This document shows, piece by piece, positions 34,352-46,585 of a DNA stretch of 64,000 bases (its first letter is position 1; each line of letters begins with the position of its first letter). Source of the stretch: Cichorium intybus. Its lineage: Eukaryota > Streptophyta > Magnoliopsida > Asterales > Asteraceae. The DNA lies in assembly GCA_023525715.1 (NCBI GenBank), contig CM042012.1:49924464-49988463 (forward strand). Reading direction: 5' to 3'. Below the pieces are notes generated by a model. It ran no database searches and was not told where the DNA came from. It saw only the letters and a list, made by a program, of their open reading frames with translations. A program made the position numbers and the translations under genes.

Positions 34352-37317
34352 CGAGTAAACTGTTAAAAATAACTGAAAATATCGTTTACAGTTGAAAAAT
34401 AATTATGAACAATTTAAAATAAAGTGAAAATATTAAAATTCACTTTATAGTAATTATGAGGTTTTAATTTGGTCATAAAAACCTTAAAAAATCTTAAAAT
34501 CTCACATTTTAATAAATTTGACGTTTTAAAATCTATAAATTTCATAATAAGACTTATATCATCAAATTAAATAAATTAAATTATTAAAAATAATTAGGAA
34601 TGCAAAATTTTGATTCCTAGAATTTATTCAATAATAATGAGTCAATTAAGTCAAATAATTCACATTTTAACCAAGTTTTATAAAAATAACTAAATTGTAT
34701 AAAATATAACCAAATTTTATAAAAAAAATTTAAGAGAAGGGTGCGAAGAGCCCTTTGAAGCCGACCACTCACCCCCCCCCCCCCCAATTGCATGTGGTTA
34801 TCTCATTTTTCTTCATAATGAAGGATGGGGAGCCCTTAACCATCGTCCATACCCCCCCCCCCCCCCCAAATTAAATGTGGTTATCTCCTTTTTCTTCATA
34901 ATGAGAACCAAATCCACACTCCTTCATTTCACCTTTTCATCTTTTCCATAACACCTCATCATTTGCTCTCAAACTCTCTCCTCTCCCTCTCTCTTTCTCT
35001 CGAAAATTCAGCAGCCAAGAACCACATTTTGAGCCTAAAATCGGATTATACAAGGTGTTCTTCAAAGGTATAACTCATACACAAGTTTCTTACTTCATTT
35101 CTAGCATTATCTTTAGTTTTTATGCACATTTTTACACTTCTACACCTTTCCTTTTGAAACATATCATGGAAAATTTTGATGATGATGATGGTAGAAATTC
35201 ACATAAACATAAAAAAAATGTTGCATGCATGTGAATTTCCATGACCAATCTATGTCAAAAATCATTAAAAATGCATGTTTTCAAGTATTTTCTTCAAAAA
35301 TTCGTGACATGCATAGTAAATTCATGTATGAATCTGTTTTGGAACTTTTAAGACACATGAATTATGCTTAAACCTTCATGCATGTGCTCCTCTTGATAGA
35401 TTAAGTCATAAAAACTAAGGTTTGATGCTAAAAACCTTCAAAAATGCATGAAATAGCATAAATCTATAAAAATACCTTAGACAATATTTTTATTATGGTC
35501 CGATTTATGGTGAGAACCTATGAACATGAAATATTTAACTGGAAAAGTTCAAGGTCTAACTCGAAAGTATTGATTTTATAAAATTGTGACAATAATTCAT
35601 ATAAATTACTTGTCGGATGAAATAAACTCTAGGAAAATTACAGGTGAATCTATAAATTTCTTGTACAGTTACCATAAAGTTTTAGACCTTTTTGAGTACT
35701 TTAGGTACAATTTTTGATTTATGGTGGTTTTACATAAATAAATCCATAAAATGGAAGATCCTCTGTAAAAGTAACAAAACAAAATTTTCGAGACTTCTAT
35801 ATAATGTAAGAGGTCTGTATAAAGTTTGCTAGAATTTTTTAGAACCACTTAGTATTATTTTCACGAATTTATAAGTTTTTGGTAAAATAATGAATAAAAA
35901 TAGAGAAAACAGGGGAAAAATGTTCTAAAATTTCTAAAAATGGGTCTAGACATTGAATAAAATGTACTCATCTGGAATTAAAATTTTAAACCCTTCACTA
36001 AATCTTTTACTAATTTTCTTGATTTTTATTTGAATTAAGACACTAGACGTATAAAATCGGAATTTGCAAAATCACAAGAATTGGATTATTTTAATTCCAA
36101 AACATATTTTGATGATGTTTGCAAGTGATATAGGTTATATAACAGAGGCTCAAATATAATGGACAAATTTATAAATTATTTTCTATTATCCATGAATTTT
36201 GGAGTATTTTTCAAGGAAATTAATGGAAAATAAATAAATTTAAATGTGTAAAATTTTTTGAAAAATTTAAATAAGTCTTATATCATAATAAGAAATGAAA
36301 TTATATATTTGGAGATTATTAATATTTATATATAAGGTTCTTTGTAAATCTTTCATATCATTGGACACGTTTAAACGACAATACGCGAATAATAAGACTC
36401 GAATTGTAAATTTTGTCACATGAATTGTTCACAAGTGAAATAAAATGTAAAAAAAGTCATATTTCTGAATAAGGTTAATTTTTATATGAATTCAACCTTT
36501 GGAACATTAATGGCATTTTCTAAGTAGAAATAAGCATATTAGTGATAGATGGCTAATCTAGAATCTCACTAGTGAGTATTCACAGCCCCTCTTTACTGTT
36601 TTATTATTTTGGGGTGGAAAAGCATGATCGTACTATTTTATGTTCGTGTACTAAATTATTCGTTCAATATGTTCTTTTGTGTTGAGGTATGTAATGAGCC
36701 ATTTGAACTTTGAGAACTTATCGTACTAAGTCCCTGATTTACACAACTATTTAACTCTTTGAGCCGATGGTCATTATGGATAGCGCGCTATTAGGGACTG
36801 ACAATTCCTCACTCACTTGGACACAGAGCGCATATTACCATTTACTTATGTCGCGATAAGCATAAGTCTTGATAGGGCGTGATTTAGTCATAGGTTTGGT
36901 TGTGGACTCATTGTTCGATTACATACATACACAAATTGTTCTTATTTAACACTGAACTTCCATTTATGGAAATTGTTACCAAAAATTTGATACTGCTATT
37001 CAAACTGATTGTTTTTGGAAACCTGTGAACTCACGAACTATTTTCATAGTTGACCTTCATTTTTCATGCTTTTTCAGGAAACAATTAGTAAGCGTACTCT
37101 CGGTTTGTCATCATGAGCATGCTGCATTGGGAACGTTGTCTTTTGAAAACTTGGTTTTTTTGAACAATTTAATTTGATGAAAAACATGTTTAAACTATGC
37201 TAAATTTGTGGATTGTAATACTCCAATACTTTTGCTTTTACGATGTATCTATATTACTTTGCTATGGAACCGTTTCGCTGTCATTCATCGTGTTTCCGCT
37301 TTAGCGGGGTGTGACAG
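34352..37317 (+). mobile_element. Gypsy family 1 LTR lacking its 5' ~180 bp
   Basis: Collinear with 12657-15636. Two differences stand out. The poly-C landmark region is duplicated (34733-34800 and 34825-34880), with C runs of about 14-16. About 80 bp are missing at 36565, where 'ctcactag' joins 'tgagtattcacag'. The 3' end 'ggggtgtgacag' is joined tail-to-tail with a reversed LTR. Confidence 0.85.
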
Positions 37318-37330
37318 AAGATACCACTTC

Positions 37331-39132
37331 TGTCACACCCAGCTAAAGCGGAAACACGAGGCATGACAGTGAAACGGTTCCAGAGGAGTACATTTTATTA
37401 AGTGTCTAGACCCATTTTTAGAATTTTTAGAACATTTTTCCCAAGTTTTCTCTATTTTTATTCATTATTTTGCCAAAAACATATAAATTCATGAAAATAA
37501 TATTAAGTTGTTCTGAAAAATTCTAGAAAGTTTTATACAGACCTCTTACATTATATAGAAGTCTCGAAAATTTTGTTTTGTCACTTTTACAAAGGATCTT
37601 CCATTTTATAGATTTATTTATGTAAAACCACCATAAATCAAAAAGTGTATCTAAATTACTCAAAAAGGTCTGAAACTTTATGAGAATTGTACAAGAACTT
37701 TATAGATTCACCTTTAATTTTCCCAGATTTTATTTCATTTGACAAGTAATTTATATGAATTATTGTCATGATTTATTGTCATATTTTTATAAAATCAATG
37801 CTTCCTAGTTAGATCTTGAAAATTTCTAGTTAAATATTTCATGTTCATAGGTTCTCACCATAAATCGGACCAGAATAAAAAGATTGTCTAATGTATTTTT
37901 ATAGATTTATGTTATTTCATGCATTTTTGAAAGTTTTTAGCATCCAACCTTAGTTTTTATGACTTAATCTATTAAGAGGAGCACATGCATGAAGGTTTAA
38001 GCATCATGCATGTGTCTTAAAATTTCCAAAACAGATTCATACATGAATTTACTATGCATGTCACGAATTTTTGAAGAAAATACTTGAAAACATGCATTTT
38101 TAATGATTTTTGACATAGATTGGTCATGGAAATTCACATGCATGCAACATTTTTGATGTTTATGTGAATTTCTACCATCATCATCATCAAAGTTTCGTGG
38201 GTTTAGGATACCCCATGATATGTTTCAAAAGGAAAGGTGTAGAAGTGTAAAAATATGCATAAAAACAAAAGATAATGCTAGAAACGAAGTAAGAAACTTT
38301 TATATGAGTTATACCTTTGAAGAACACCTTGTATAATCCGATTTTTAGGCTCAAAATGTGGTTCTTGGCTGCTGAATTTTCGAGAGAAAGAGAGAGGGAG
38401 CGGAGAGAGTTTGAGAGCAAATGATGAGGTGTTATGGAAAAGATGAAAATGTGAAATGAAGGAGTGTGGATTTGGTTCTCATTATGAAGAAAAAGGAGAT
38501 AACCACATGCACTTGGGGGGGGGGGGGGGGTTTGAGTGTCCGGCTTCAAAGGGCTCTCCCCACCCTTCTTTTAATTTTTTTTATAAAATTTGGTTATATT
38601 TTATAGAACTTAGTTATTTTTATAAAACTTGGTTAAAATGTGACTTATTTGACTTATTTGACTCATTATTATTGAATAAATTCTAGGAATCAAAATTTTG
38701 CATTCTGAATTATTTTTAATAATTTAATTTATTTAATTTGATGATATAAGTCTTATTATGAAATTTATAGATTTTAAAACGTCAAATTTATTAAAATTTG
38801 AGATTTTAAGACTTTTTAAGGTTTTTATGACCAAATTAAAACCTCATAATTATTATAAAGTGAATTTTAATATTTTCACTTTATTTTAAATTGTTCATAA
38901 CGATATTTTTAACTGTGAAAGATATTTTCAGTTATTTTTAACAGTTTACTTGCATTTTCCACATAATTCGAACAATTCACTAGAATTCCACTACTCAAGC
39001 ATACTAGTTCTAGATTCTAATTTGATTCAAGCATCTAAGTTTTTTTGAGCTATTCCTATAATAAAGTCAAAATAAAATGTCTAAGTCAACTGAATTAAGT
39101 CAAAGTTTGACCTGAATTTGACAGTTGTCACA
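37331..39132 (-). mobile_element. Reversed gypsy family 1 LTR with 1.3-kb internal deletion
   Basis: Runs from 39132 (TGTGACAACTG on the minus strand, next to the polypurine tract) to 37331. At about 37381 'cggttcca' joins 'gaggagtacatttta', skipping the block corresponding to about 14215-15585 of the full LTR. The short shared 'ttcca' at the join suggests microhomology. It is the 3' LTR of the minus-strand pol at 39180-41971. Confidence 0.85.
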
Positions 39133-39147
39133 GTATCCCCCAGTCAA
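39133..39147 (-). promoter_or_regulatory. Polypurine tract of gypsy copy D
   Basis: On the minus strand gactgggggatac lies directly upstream of the LTR start TGTGACA. It would prime plus-strand DNA synthesis. Confidence 0.75.
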
Positions 39148-39179
39148 AAGAATTTCGTCCCGAAATTCAGTCATTGTCA

Positions 39180-40877
39180 TCATCTATGTATTGTAGGAAA
39201 CAGATGTGGATATTTCCCTTTCATATAATCCTCACGCTCCCATGTGAACTTCGGTCCGTGCTTCGAGTTCCAACGAACTTTCACTACTGGAATCTTACTT
39301 CGCTTGAGTTGTTTAACTTCCCGATCAAGGATCTCCACTGGTTCCTCAACGAAGTTTAGTTTTTCGTTGATCTGAATGTCTTCTAGCGGTACAACCAATG
39401 ATTCGTCGACTAAACACTTCTTGAGGTTCGAGACGTGGAACGTATCGTGAATGGCACTCAACTCTTGTGGTAGCTGAAGTTTATAAGCCACCGGACCAAT
39501 TCTTTCAATGATCTCAAATGGTCCGACATATCTAGGGCTTAATTTTCCTTTCTTCCTAAAACGTACGAGTCCTTTCCAAGGCGATACCTTTAGAAGCACT
39601 TTGTCCCCAACTTGGAACTCTAAAGGTTTCCTACGATTGTCTACGTAGCTTTTCTGACGATCCCTGGCAATTTTGAGCTTGTCTCTACTAATGGCGATCT
39701 TGTCAGTAGTTTCTTGTATGAGGTCGACCATAGTTAACTGCCTGTCTCCAATTTCAACCCAGCACAATGGGGAACGACACTTACGTCCATACAATGCCTC
39801 ATACGGAGCGCATTGGATACTTGTGTGGTAACTATTATTGTATAAGAATTCAATTAAAAGCAAATGAGTATCCCAATTTCCTTTAAAATCAATGGCACAA
39901 GCCCGAAACATCTCTTCCAATGTCTGAATGGTTCTTTCCGTTTGACCGTATGTCTGAGGATGATATGTTGTACTCAGGTTTAGTTGAGTACCTAGAGCCT
40001 TTTGCAAAATCTGCCAAAATCGTGATGTGAACCGACTATCTCTATCAGAAATGATAGACAAAGGTACTCCATGAAGCGCCAAAATTCTGTCGATGTAAAT
40101 CTGAGCTAGTCTTTCTGTCTTGTAATCCTCACGGATACGAAGAAAATGTGCCGACTTCGTCAGTCTATCTACTATAACCCAAATCGTGTCGTGGCCTTTA
40201 GAAGTTCTAGGGAGTTTAGTAACGAAGTCCTTGGGTACTTGCTCCCATTTCCATTCTAGAATTTCAGGTTGTTGTAGTAGCCCAGACGGTTTCTGATGTT
40301 CTGCCTTAACCTTAGAACACATCAAGCACTTTCCAACGTATAATGCGACATCCTTTTTCCTTCCAGACCACCAATAGTATCCTGTTAGGTCTTTGTACAT
40401 CTTATCCGCTCTAGGGTGAATTGAGTATCTCGATCGATGAGACTCATTTAGTATTAAATCTCTCAATTCATCCACCTTTGGAATCCAAATCCTATTCTTA
40501 AAATAGCGTACTCCATCAGGTTTGATTTCGAACCTTGCTTCTAGAGTGAAAAGTTTCACCTTGCAGATTTCTTTTGTCAAAGCCTTCTCTTGAGTACTAA
40601 GGATTTGAGACTTCAAGATTTTCTGTACCACCATTCCCAAAGCTCGTACTCGTGAAGGTTTTACCCTTTCCTTTCGGCTAAGTGCATCAGCTACTACATT
40701 AGCTTTTCCTGGGTGGTATCGAATTTCACAATCATAGTCGCTAAACAATTCAACCCATCTTCTTTGGCGCATATTTAACATCTTCTGATCTAGAATATGT
40801 TGAAGACTCTTGTGATCTGTGTATATAGTGCATTTGGTACCGTACAGGTAATGTCTCCAAATTTTGAGCGCAAACAT
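39180..40877 (-). pseudogene. Gypsy RNase H end, integrase and chromodomain, copy D (longest intact frame)
   Basis: A 565-residue open frame, the best-preserved integrase in the window. Order: RNase H C-terminus (VVADALSRKE, about residues 60-70); H2C2 zinc finger (HRSRYSIH…CLMCSK, about 150-195); DDE core with Asp in KDFVTK (about 220), Asp in IISDRDSRF (about 284) and Glu in YGQTERTIQTLE (about 322); GPFEIIERIGPVAY (about 445-460); chromodomain (EEPVEILDREVKQL to FTWEREDYM, about 500-550). Integrase inserts element cDNA, and chromodomains in this lineage steer it to chromatin. Upstream pol parts carry stops, so the element is dead although this frame is open. Confidence 0.9.
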
Positions 40878-40904
40878 TATTGCCCCTAACTCCAGATCAT
40901 GGGT

Positions 40905-41612
40905 TGTTTAATTCTTATCATGCGGTTTGAGCTGTCGGGACGCATATGCAATGACCTTATCCTTTTGCATTAACACACAGCCTAAGCCCCGGTGAGATGC
41001 GTCACAGAACACTATGAAATTTTCTGATCTTTCTGGTAAGGCCAGAATTAGTGCGTTGCATAGTTTGTTCTTTAGAATCTGGAAAGCTTCTTCTTGCTTC
41101 TCTTCCCAAAGAAACTTTCTATCTTTTCGAGTCAAAGTTGTTAACGGTTGAGCGATCTTCGAGAAGTTTTCTATGAAACGTCGGTAGTATCTTGCCAATC
41201 CTATAAATTGGCGTATTTCTGTTGGGGTCCTTGGTGCTTCCCATTTCCTGATTGCTTCAATCTTGGTTGGATCTACATGAATTCCTTCCTTACACACTAC
41301 ATGGCCAAGGAAATGTACTTCTCTAATCCAAAATTCAAATTTAGTGAACTTGGCGTACAATTTCTGCTCTTTCAATAAATCCAACATCAGTCTCAAATGT
41401 TGTTCGTGATCCTCTTTGCTACGTGAATAGACAAGTATATCATCTATGAACACAATCACGAACTTTTCCAGGTATGGTCTACACACTATGTTCATCAAAT
41501 CCATAAAGACTGCTGGTGCATTCGTCAGTCTAAATGGCATGACTAAGAACTCGTAGTGCCCATACCGAGTCCTAAACGCCGTCTTATGGATGTCTTCTTC
41601 ATGAACTCTCAA
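40905..41612 (-). pseudogene. Gypsy RT palm/thumb and RNase H N-part, copy D
   Basis: A 234-residue frame: FRTRYGHYEFLVMPFRLTNA, VFIDDILVYSRSKEDH (the FIDD catalytic box), LKEQKLYAKFTKFEFWI, YYRRFIENFSKIAQPL and CDASHRGLGCVLMQKDK. It ends at a stop (40905-40907) after KPHDKN, and the same frame resumes with THDLELGAIMFALK. It is the partner of the 39180-40877 frame. Confidence 0.9.
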
Positions 41613-41971
41613 TTGATGGTATCATGACCGAAGATCTATCTTTGAAAAGTATGATGCGCCTTGCAATTGGTCGAACAAATCATCAATTCTTGGAAGGGGA
41701 TTACGATTCTTGATTGTTAGCTTGTTTAGCTCCCTATAATCGATGCACATTCGGAATGATCCATCTTTCTTTTTGACAAACAACACCGGAGCTCCCCAAG
41801 GTGAAGAACTCGGGCGAATAAACCGTTTATCTAAAAGTTCTTGCAGTTATCCAGATAGCTCTTGCATTTCGGACGGTGCCAAACGATATGGAATTTTCGC
41901 CACCGGAGCCGCTCCTGGAATCAAGTCAATTCGGAATTCTACTTGCCTATGCGGGGGTAAACCAGGCAATT
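41613..41971 (-). pseudogene. Gypsy RT N-terminal part, copy D, cut by the copia insertion
   Basis: Reads leftwards from the copia boundary: LPPHRQVEFRIDLIPGAAPV, then VLFVKKKDGSFRMCIDYREL and PLPRIDDLFDQLQGASY, with stops after SG (about 41850) and after IDLRS (41613-41615). The preceding residues continue on the far side of the insertion at 60463. Confidence 0.9.
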
Positions 41972-42385
41972 TGTTAGGAATTAATTTTAGTTGGTTTAAT
42001 CTTTTATTTATAGGGACTAAAAGTGTTAAATATCATAGTTATAAGCTTAATTGGGAATTTCGATGTGAACCGAACAACCAATGGGTTGTTCGGTCTGGTC
42101 TGTGATCGACGACCCTTATGGGTTTTGGTGTTCCGTCCATGGGGTTAGGTTTGCTAGGGTTTTAGGCGTAGAGTATTTAAGGCTCAAGGAGCCATCATTA
42201 GAGGGGGTTGTCTCGAAAAGTTTGCTAATTAGAGAGAGAATTTTGAGTGTTCTTGCAACCAAAGAAACTTATGTACTAGACCATTTGATTAATCAAAGGT
42301 ATGCATTGAAGTTTAATCTCCTTGTTCTTATTGTTCTTGTGATTTGATTGATATAATATAGATCTAGGATTATTGTGGACCTACA
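41972..42385 (+). repeat. 5' LTR of the outer copia
   Basis: TGTTAGGAATTAATTTTAG … GTGGACCTACA, 414 bp. It contains a TATA-like TATTTAAGG at about 42174-42182 and the GTTCGG palindrome at 42070-42093. By eye it differs from the 3' LTR (60051-60462) at about 13-15 positions plus small indels. Confidence 0.95.
42070..42093. promoter_or_regulatory. Perfect inverted repeat in the LTR
   Basis: CCGAACAACC, a 4-base spacer AATG, then GGTTGTTCGG: 10-bp perfect arms, upstream of the TATA-like box. It is conserved in the 3' LTR at 60149-60172. It could be a dimeric transcription-factor site or a hairpin; the role is not known. Confidence 0.7.
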
Positions 42386-42387
42386 AT

Positions 42388-42399
42388 TGGTATCAGAGC
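42388..42399 (+). other. Primer-binding site of the outer copia
   Basis: TGGTATCAGAGC, complementary to initiator Met tRNA, two bases after the LTR. Confidence 0.9.
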
Positions 42400-43142
42400 T
42401 TGAATTTGGTATGAATCATTTCATTGTTCTTGGAGATTTTTGAAGTTTTTGGGAGTTTTGATCTGTTTTTGGACCGTTTTTGAATGTTTTCGGTGTTTTT
42501 GAGCCTTTTGTTCTTCGTGTTCTTGGTGTTCTTCAAGTAAATTCATCAAAATTATCGTTTTTGATCCAAAAACATGAGTTAGGGACGTTGTTTGCGAGTT
42601 TGGATCTGATTTGTAGTTAATCGGTCACGCTCCTTAGGGTTTTCCGGCGGCGGATTAGCTGATTAGGTTTTTTTGGTGGTTGTTCGGCGGCGGTACTGTG
42701 GCGATAGATTTGCTTTAGGGTTTTGAAGTTGTTCGGCCCTTTTAAGTGTTACTCGGTCAGCCCATCTAAAGATTGTTCGGTACTTTAGGGTTCGAGTTAA
42801 TCGTCCAGTTGCTCGGTCCTTTTTATTGCTCGGTTGGTTGATCGGTCTTTTTGACTGATCGGTTCAAGTTGTTCGGTATATTGTTTCTCGCCTGTTGATC
42901 GGTCTCGCCTAGTTGATCGGTTTCTTTTATTGCTCGGTTATTTGAGGATCGATTGGTTATTGTTCGGTGTAAATTTCATTGCTCGGTCAAGCTAGTTGTT
43001 CGCCTGAGTTATTTTTCGTCCCAGATTGTTCGGTTTTGCAAGTTGTTCGCTACTTTTGACTTGTTGTTCGGACCAATCTCATTAATTTTTGCGATTTAAA
43101 TTTTCGTGATAAATTTTGAAGTATTTTCAAGACTAATTCCCG
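42400..43142 (+). other. Untranslated leader of the outer copia with TCGGT array
   Basis: Noncoding leader up to the gag ATG at 43143. From about 42620 to 43075 it holds roughly 18-20 copies of TTG(T/C/A)TCGG(T) and close variants, spaced about 12-40 bases apart. The core GTTCGG is the same as in the LTR palindrome. Confidence 0.7.
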
Positions 43143-44204
43143 ATGGATCCCGCTATTTCAAACGTTAACAGTGACCTCGATTCTGTTATGGGTACCATTA
43201 CCCGTATTCCCCGTTTAATCAAAGCTGAAGGATTTACCGAATGGAAATATAGATTTGAACAGTACATCAAAATGAAAGATGTCAAGCTGTGGAAAAGTTT
43301 CTTACGTCCACCAGTCAGAATTACCGCAACCAGTGGCGATGTTGTGATAGATAAGCCGTTTGAAGAATATTCTGACTTGGATTTTGAGAAAGTGGAACCT
43401 GATCAAAGAGCCCTTGCTACTCTTTCAATGGCACTTTCTTCAGAAATTGCTCAGGGTTTCCGTGAATACACTATTGCTAAATATTTGTGGGACGATTTGA
43501 TTGATGTCTATGAAGGAAATGAGGATATGAAGCAAAGCATGCAAGACATGCTTCATCAAAGATTCAATCTGTTCAATCATATTCTTGGAGAGTCTCTTGA
43601 AGCCCAGCTACAACATTTCATTACTCTACATACTGAGTTGTCCACTGCTGGAATTACCTTTCCCAAGATTGATGTAAACAAGAAGCTTCTTAATTCTCTT
43701 CCTAGAAGCTGGGACATGAACGTGTCAGTCATCAAGAAGAATAAAGACTTAGATAGATTCTCACTTTCTGAGATTATGGCTATTATAAAATCTTGTGACA
43801 TGGATGACAAACAGAGGGAAATGAATCATGTTAGCTCGTACCAGTCAGCTAACATTGGAACCTCCGCAAACAATGCTTTCTCTGTTCAAACTACTGGTAA
43901 TGCCACTACTAAGGTCCAAGCTCAATTTCAGCCTGGTTCATCTTCTGTGGCACCCCAAGCTCCATCTGTTGCTGCTTATTCTATTAAGACCCCAACTCCT
44001 GCTCAACCTCTTCCTAAAGGTGCTGAAGAGAATCTTGGATTAATGGTTGGTCTCATAAACTGTTACAATGCCTTGGTTGCTGGTGAACTGTTTCATCCTA
44101 TGACTGCGGGAGACCTTGATCAAATCAATCCAGATGACTTAGAAGAAATGGACATTTCTTGGCACATTGCTATGGCGGTGTATAGGGCCAAGAAATTCAC
44201 TTAG
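43143..44204 (+). pseudogene. Copia gag (capsid part), outer element
   Basis: 353 codons from ATG at 43143 (MDPAISNVNSDLDSVMG) to a TAG at 44202-44204. The retrotransposon gag/UBN2-type domain spans about residues 25-230 (FTEWKYRFEQYIKMKDVKLW, LWDDLIDVYEGNEDMKQSMQ, LLNSLPRSWDMNVSVIKK). A Pro/Ala-rich stretch follows. The downstream piece at 44226 continues in the same frame, so the TAG is a single premature stop in one gag gene. Confidence 0.9.
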
Positions 44205-44225
44205 AGAATAGGAAGAAACAGTTGG

Positions 44226-45869
44226 GTGAACAACAATGGTGAGAGGAAGGTGAGTTTTGGAAAAGCTAATCTAAGGTGTTTCAACTGCAACGAGCTCGGT
44301 CATTTTGCTCGTGAGTGTACCAAGCCAAGAATGGAGAATCCATATAGAACCATGGTACCAGTTGGAACAAATCGTGAAGTTGCTCATCCTCAGAATGCTG
44401 AAAGGGCGAGGGTAGCTCAACAATTCACTTGGGTGGATCAGTTGCAGGACTTAAACTTGAATGGAGAGGGTAGAGCTCACCTGGCCCAGATTGAAGGAGA
44501 GATGGATGTGGATGTGGATACTGCTGAAGGAGAGATGAGGGACTTGCAGTTTTCATTCATGGTGTCTACTACTCCTGCTGGTGATGAGGTTAGTGAAGTT
44601 TCTTGCTCTTCTGAAACTTGTATTGACATAATTGCTAAATATCATGAATTGAATGAGAACCTAGTTAGAGAAATGTTTGAATTAGAAAACCTTGTTTATA
44701 AACACAAAAGAAAATTAAAACCGCTTCACGAAGCTTTAGATGCCAAAACTTCTGATTACCTGAAAATCCAAGATGAACTTACCATAAGAAATTGCCATCT
44801 TAAGTTTGCAAATGAAGATATTGCTAGTTTGACTGCCGAACTAAATACATTGAAATCAAAATTTCAAAATGCTGAATCAACTTTTATGAAAGTTTATGTA
44901 TCTAGTGAAGTAGTTGAAACTATTCTTGAAAAACAAACTGTTTGGTCAAACATACACGGTGAAGGTCTTGGGTATAGTGTTGTTCCTCCTCCATATAATA
45001 ATAATTTTACTCCATCCCCAGACACTGAAGAATCAGAAGAATGTTATTGGTTAAATTATATTCAAACGAATACATCTGGCACCGTTGAGAGTTCTGAAAT
45101 GAAATCTACTGATGTTTCTATCTCGTGTGCAGATAATTCAAAATTGAAGATTGAGGAAGTTGAAGACTCGTCTGCTTTTAATTCTGATAAAATTTGTGTG
45201 AAGACTAATTCTGTTAATTTGTGTGATGATGTGAAACTTGATACTAAGATTTCTGTTGATTCTAAAACTTTGTGTGATGTTGTTTTGAAAACTGCTAGGA
45301 AGAATATTTCGATTAATAAATCTGTTGCATGTTTGTGTGTGTGTGGAAATAATATGTACATATCTGGACCTGGACAGAATTCTAATGTACCTTTAAAAAG
45401 GCAGACTTGTTTTAACTGTGGAATTGCCGGTCACATAGCTAGAAATTGTCCCAGACACATGTATGCCTCTCAAAATGAACAATTTTGGCAGAATGTACCA
45501 AAAGGGAAATCTCATAAGAGAAAACCCTCTAGGTCACGTTCTAGAAAGAAAAATCAAAATAACACGAATGCCTGGAATCGAACTGCTTCTGGAAGTAACT
45601 ATGTCTTACCAACTTTTGTAAGACCCAAGTCATTTCAAGAATCAACTTCTAGTAGTTCTGGTTCTACTTCAAATGTAAATGTTCCCATTTGGTCAAAAGA
45701 TAAACGTTTCAAACCAAATGTTAAATGGGTTCCTAAAGGCAGTGTTAAGACATTCTCAAATGTCTCACCATTATTTGATCAACGTGACATGAGTTTTGAA
45801 TCAGTTAGATGTGTTGATAGTGAAGGTAAACCCAGTTTCAGTATGGACTGGGTGCCTAAATCTAATTGA
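44226..45869 (+). pseudogene. Copia gag continuation with two zinc knuckles and a coiled coil
   Basis: 547 codons in the same frame as the gag start. First zinc knuckle CFNCNELGHFARECT at about residues 19-33. A long heptad-like region (about 130-230, ELENLVYKHKRKLKPLHEAL) is followed by a low-complexity acidic/Ser region, then a second knuckle CFNCGIAGHIARNC near 398. A basic SRSRKKNQ tail follows. It ends at TGA 45867-45869, just before the protease, which is in another frame after two single-base T insertions. Gag would coat the element RNA. Confidence 0.9.
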
Positions 45870-45886
45870 TCCCACAACTTATGTAG

Positions 45887-46585
45887 GAACAGTTACGGAG
45901 GAATATCAGCAGACCTTGGTATGTTGATAGTGGCTGTTCTAGGCACATCACAGGCGACATGTCCCAACTTCATGACATTGAAAATTTTAACAGGGGATTT
46001 GTTTGCTTTGAGGGAGGTGAAAAAGGGATGATCACACAGAGAGGGACGGTGTCGGATGGTGTGTTGAAATTTGAGAACGTCAATTGTGTACCAGAGCTCA
46101 AGCACAGTCTGCTGAGCGTTTCTCAAATATGTGACAAGGGTTTTTCAACCCATTTCACAAAGAAGGAATGTCTAATTCTCAAGCCCGGCGTAGTCATTCC
46201 AGAGGAGTGGATTCTTGTTCGATCTGAACGAAAAAACAATGCTTACATCATCGACATGAATCACAATACTCCCGAAAATGTCACCTGCTTATTCTCAAGA
46301 GTTGCAGAACAAAGCGCGATGTTGTGGCATAAACGTCTCGGTCATGCCAACACAAAGAATCTGAATCGTCTTGCAAAGAACAACATGGTTGCAAGACTTC
46401 CAATCAAGGACTTCATTACATTCGAGAAATGTGTTGCCTGTGCTCAAGGAAAACATCACAGAAAGCTACATAAGCCCAAGTTGATCAATTCTATTGATTC
46501 GATTCTTCAGCTGATTCACATGGATCTATTTGGCCCGGTTAATGTTCTCAGTCTTAATAGCAGTTCTTACTGTTTATGTTTATAG
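45887..46585 (+). pseudogene. Copia protease and integrase N-terminus
   Basis: The pol frame opens after 45886. The protease active site is WYVDSGCSRHITGD (about 45917-45958). The GAG-pre-integrase zinc region follows (HKRLGHANTKNLNRLAK … CVACAQGKHH) and the integrase core begins at IHMDLFGPVNV (first Asp). The frame ends at a TAG (46583-46585) after SSSYCLCL, because one base appears missing; the core continues at 46576 in another frame. Confidence 0.9.
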
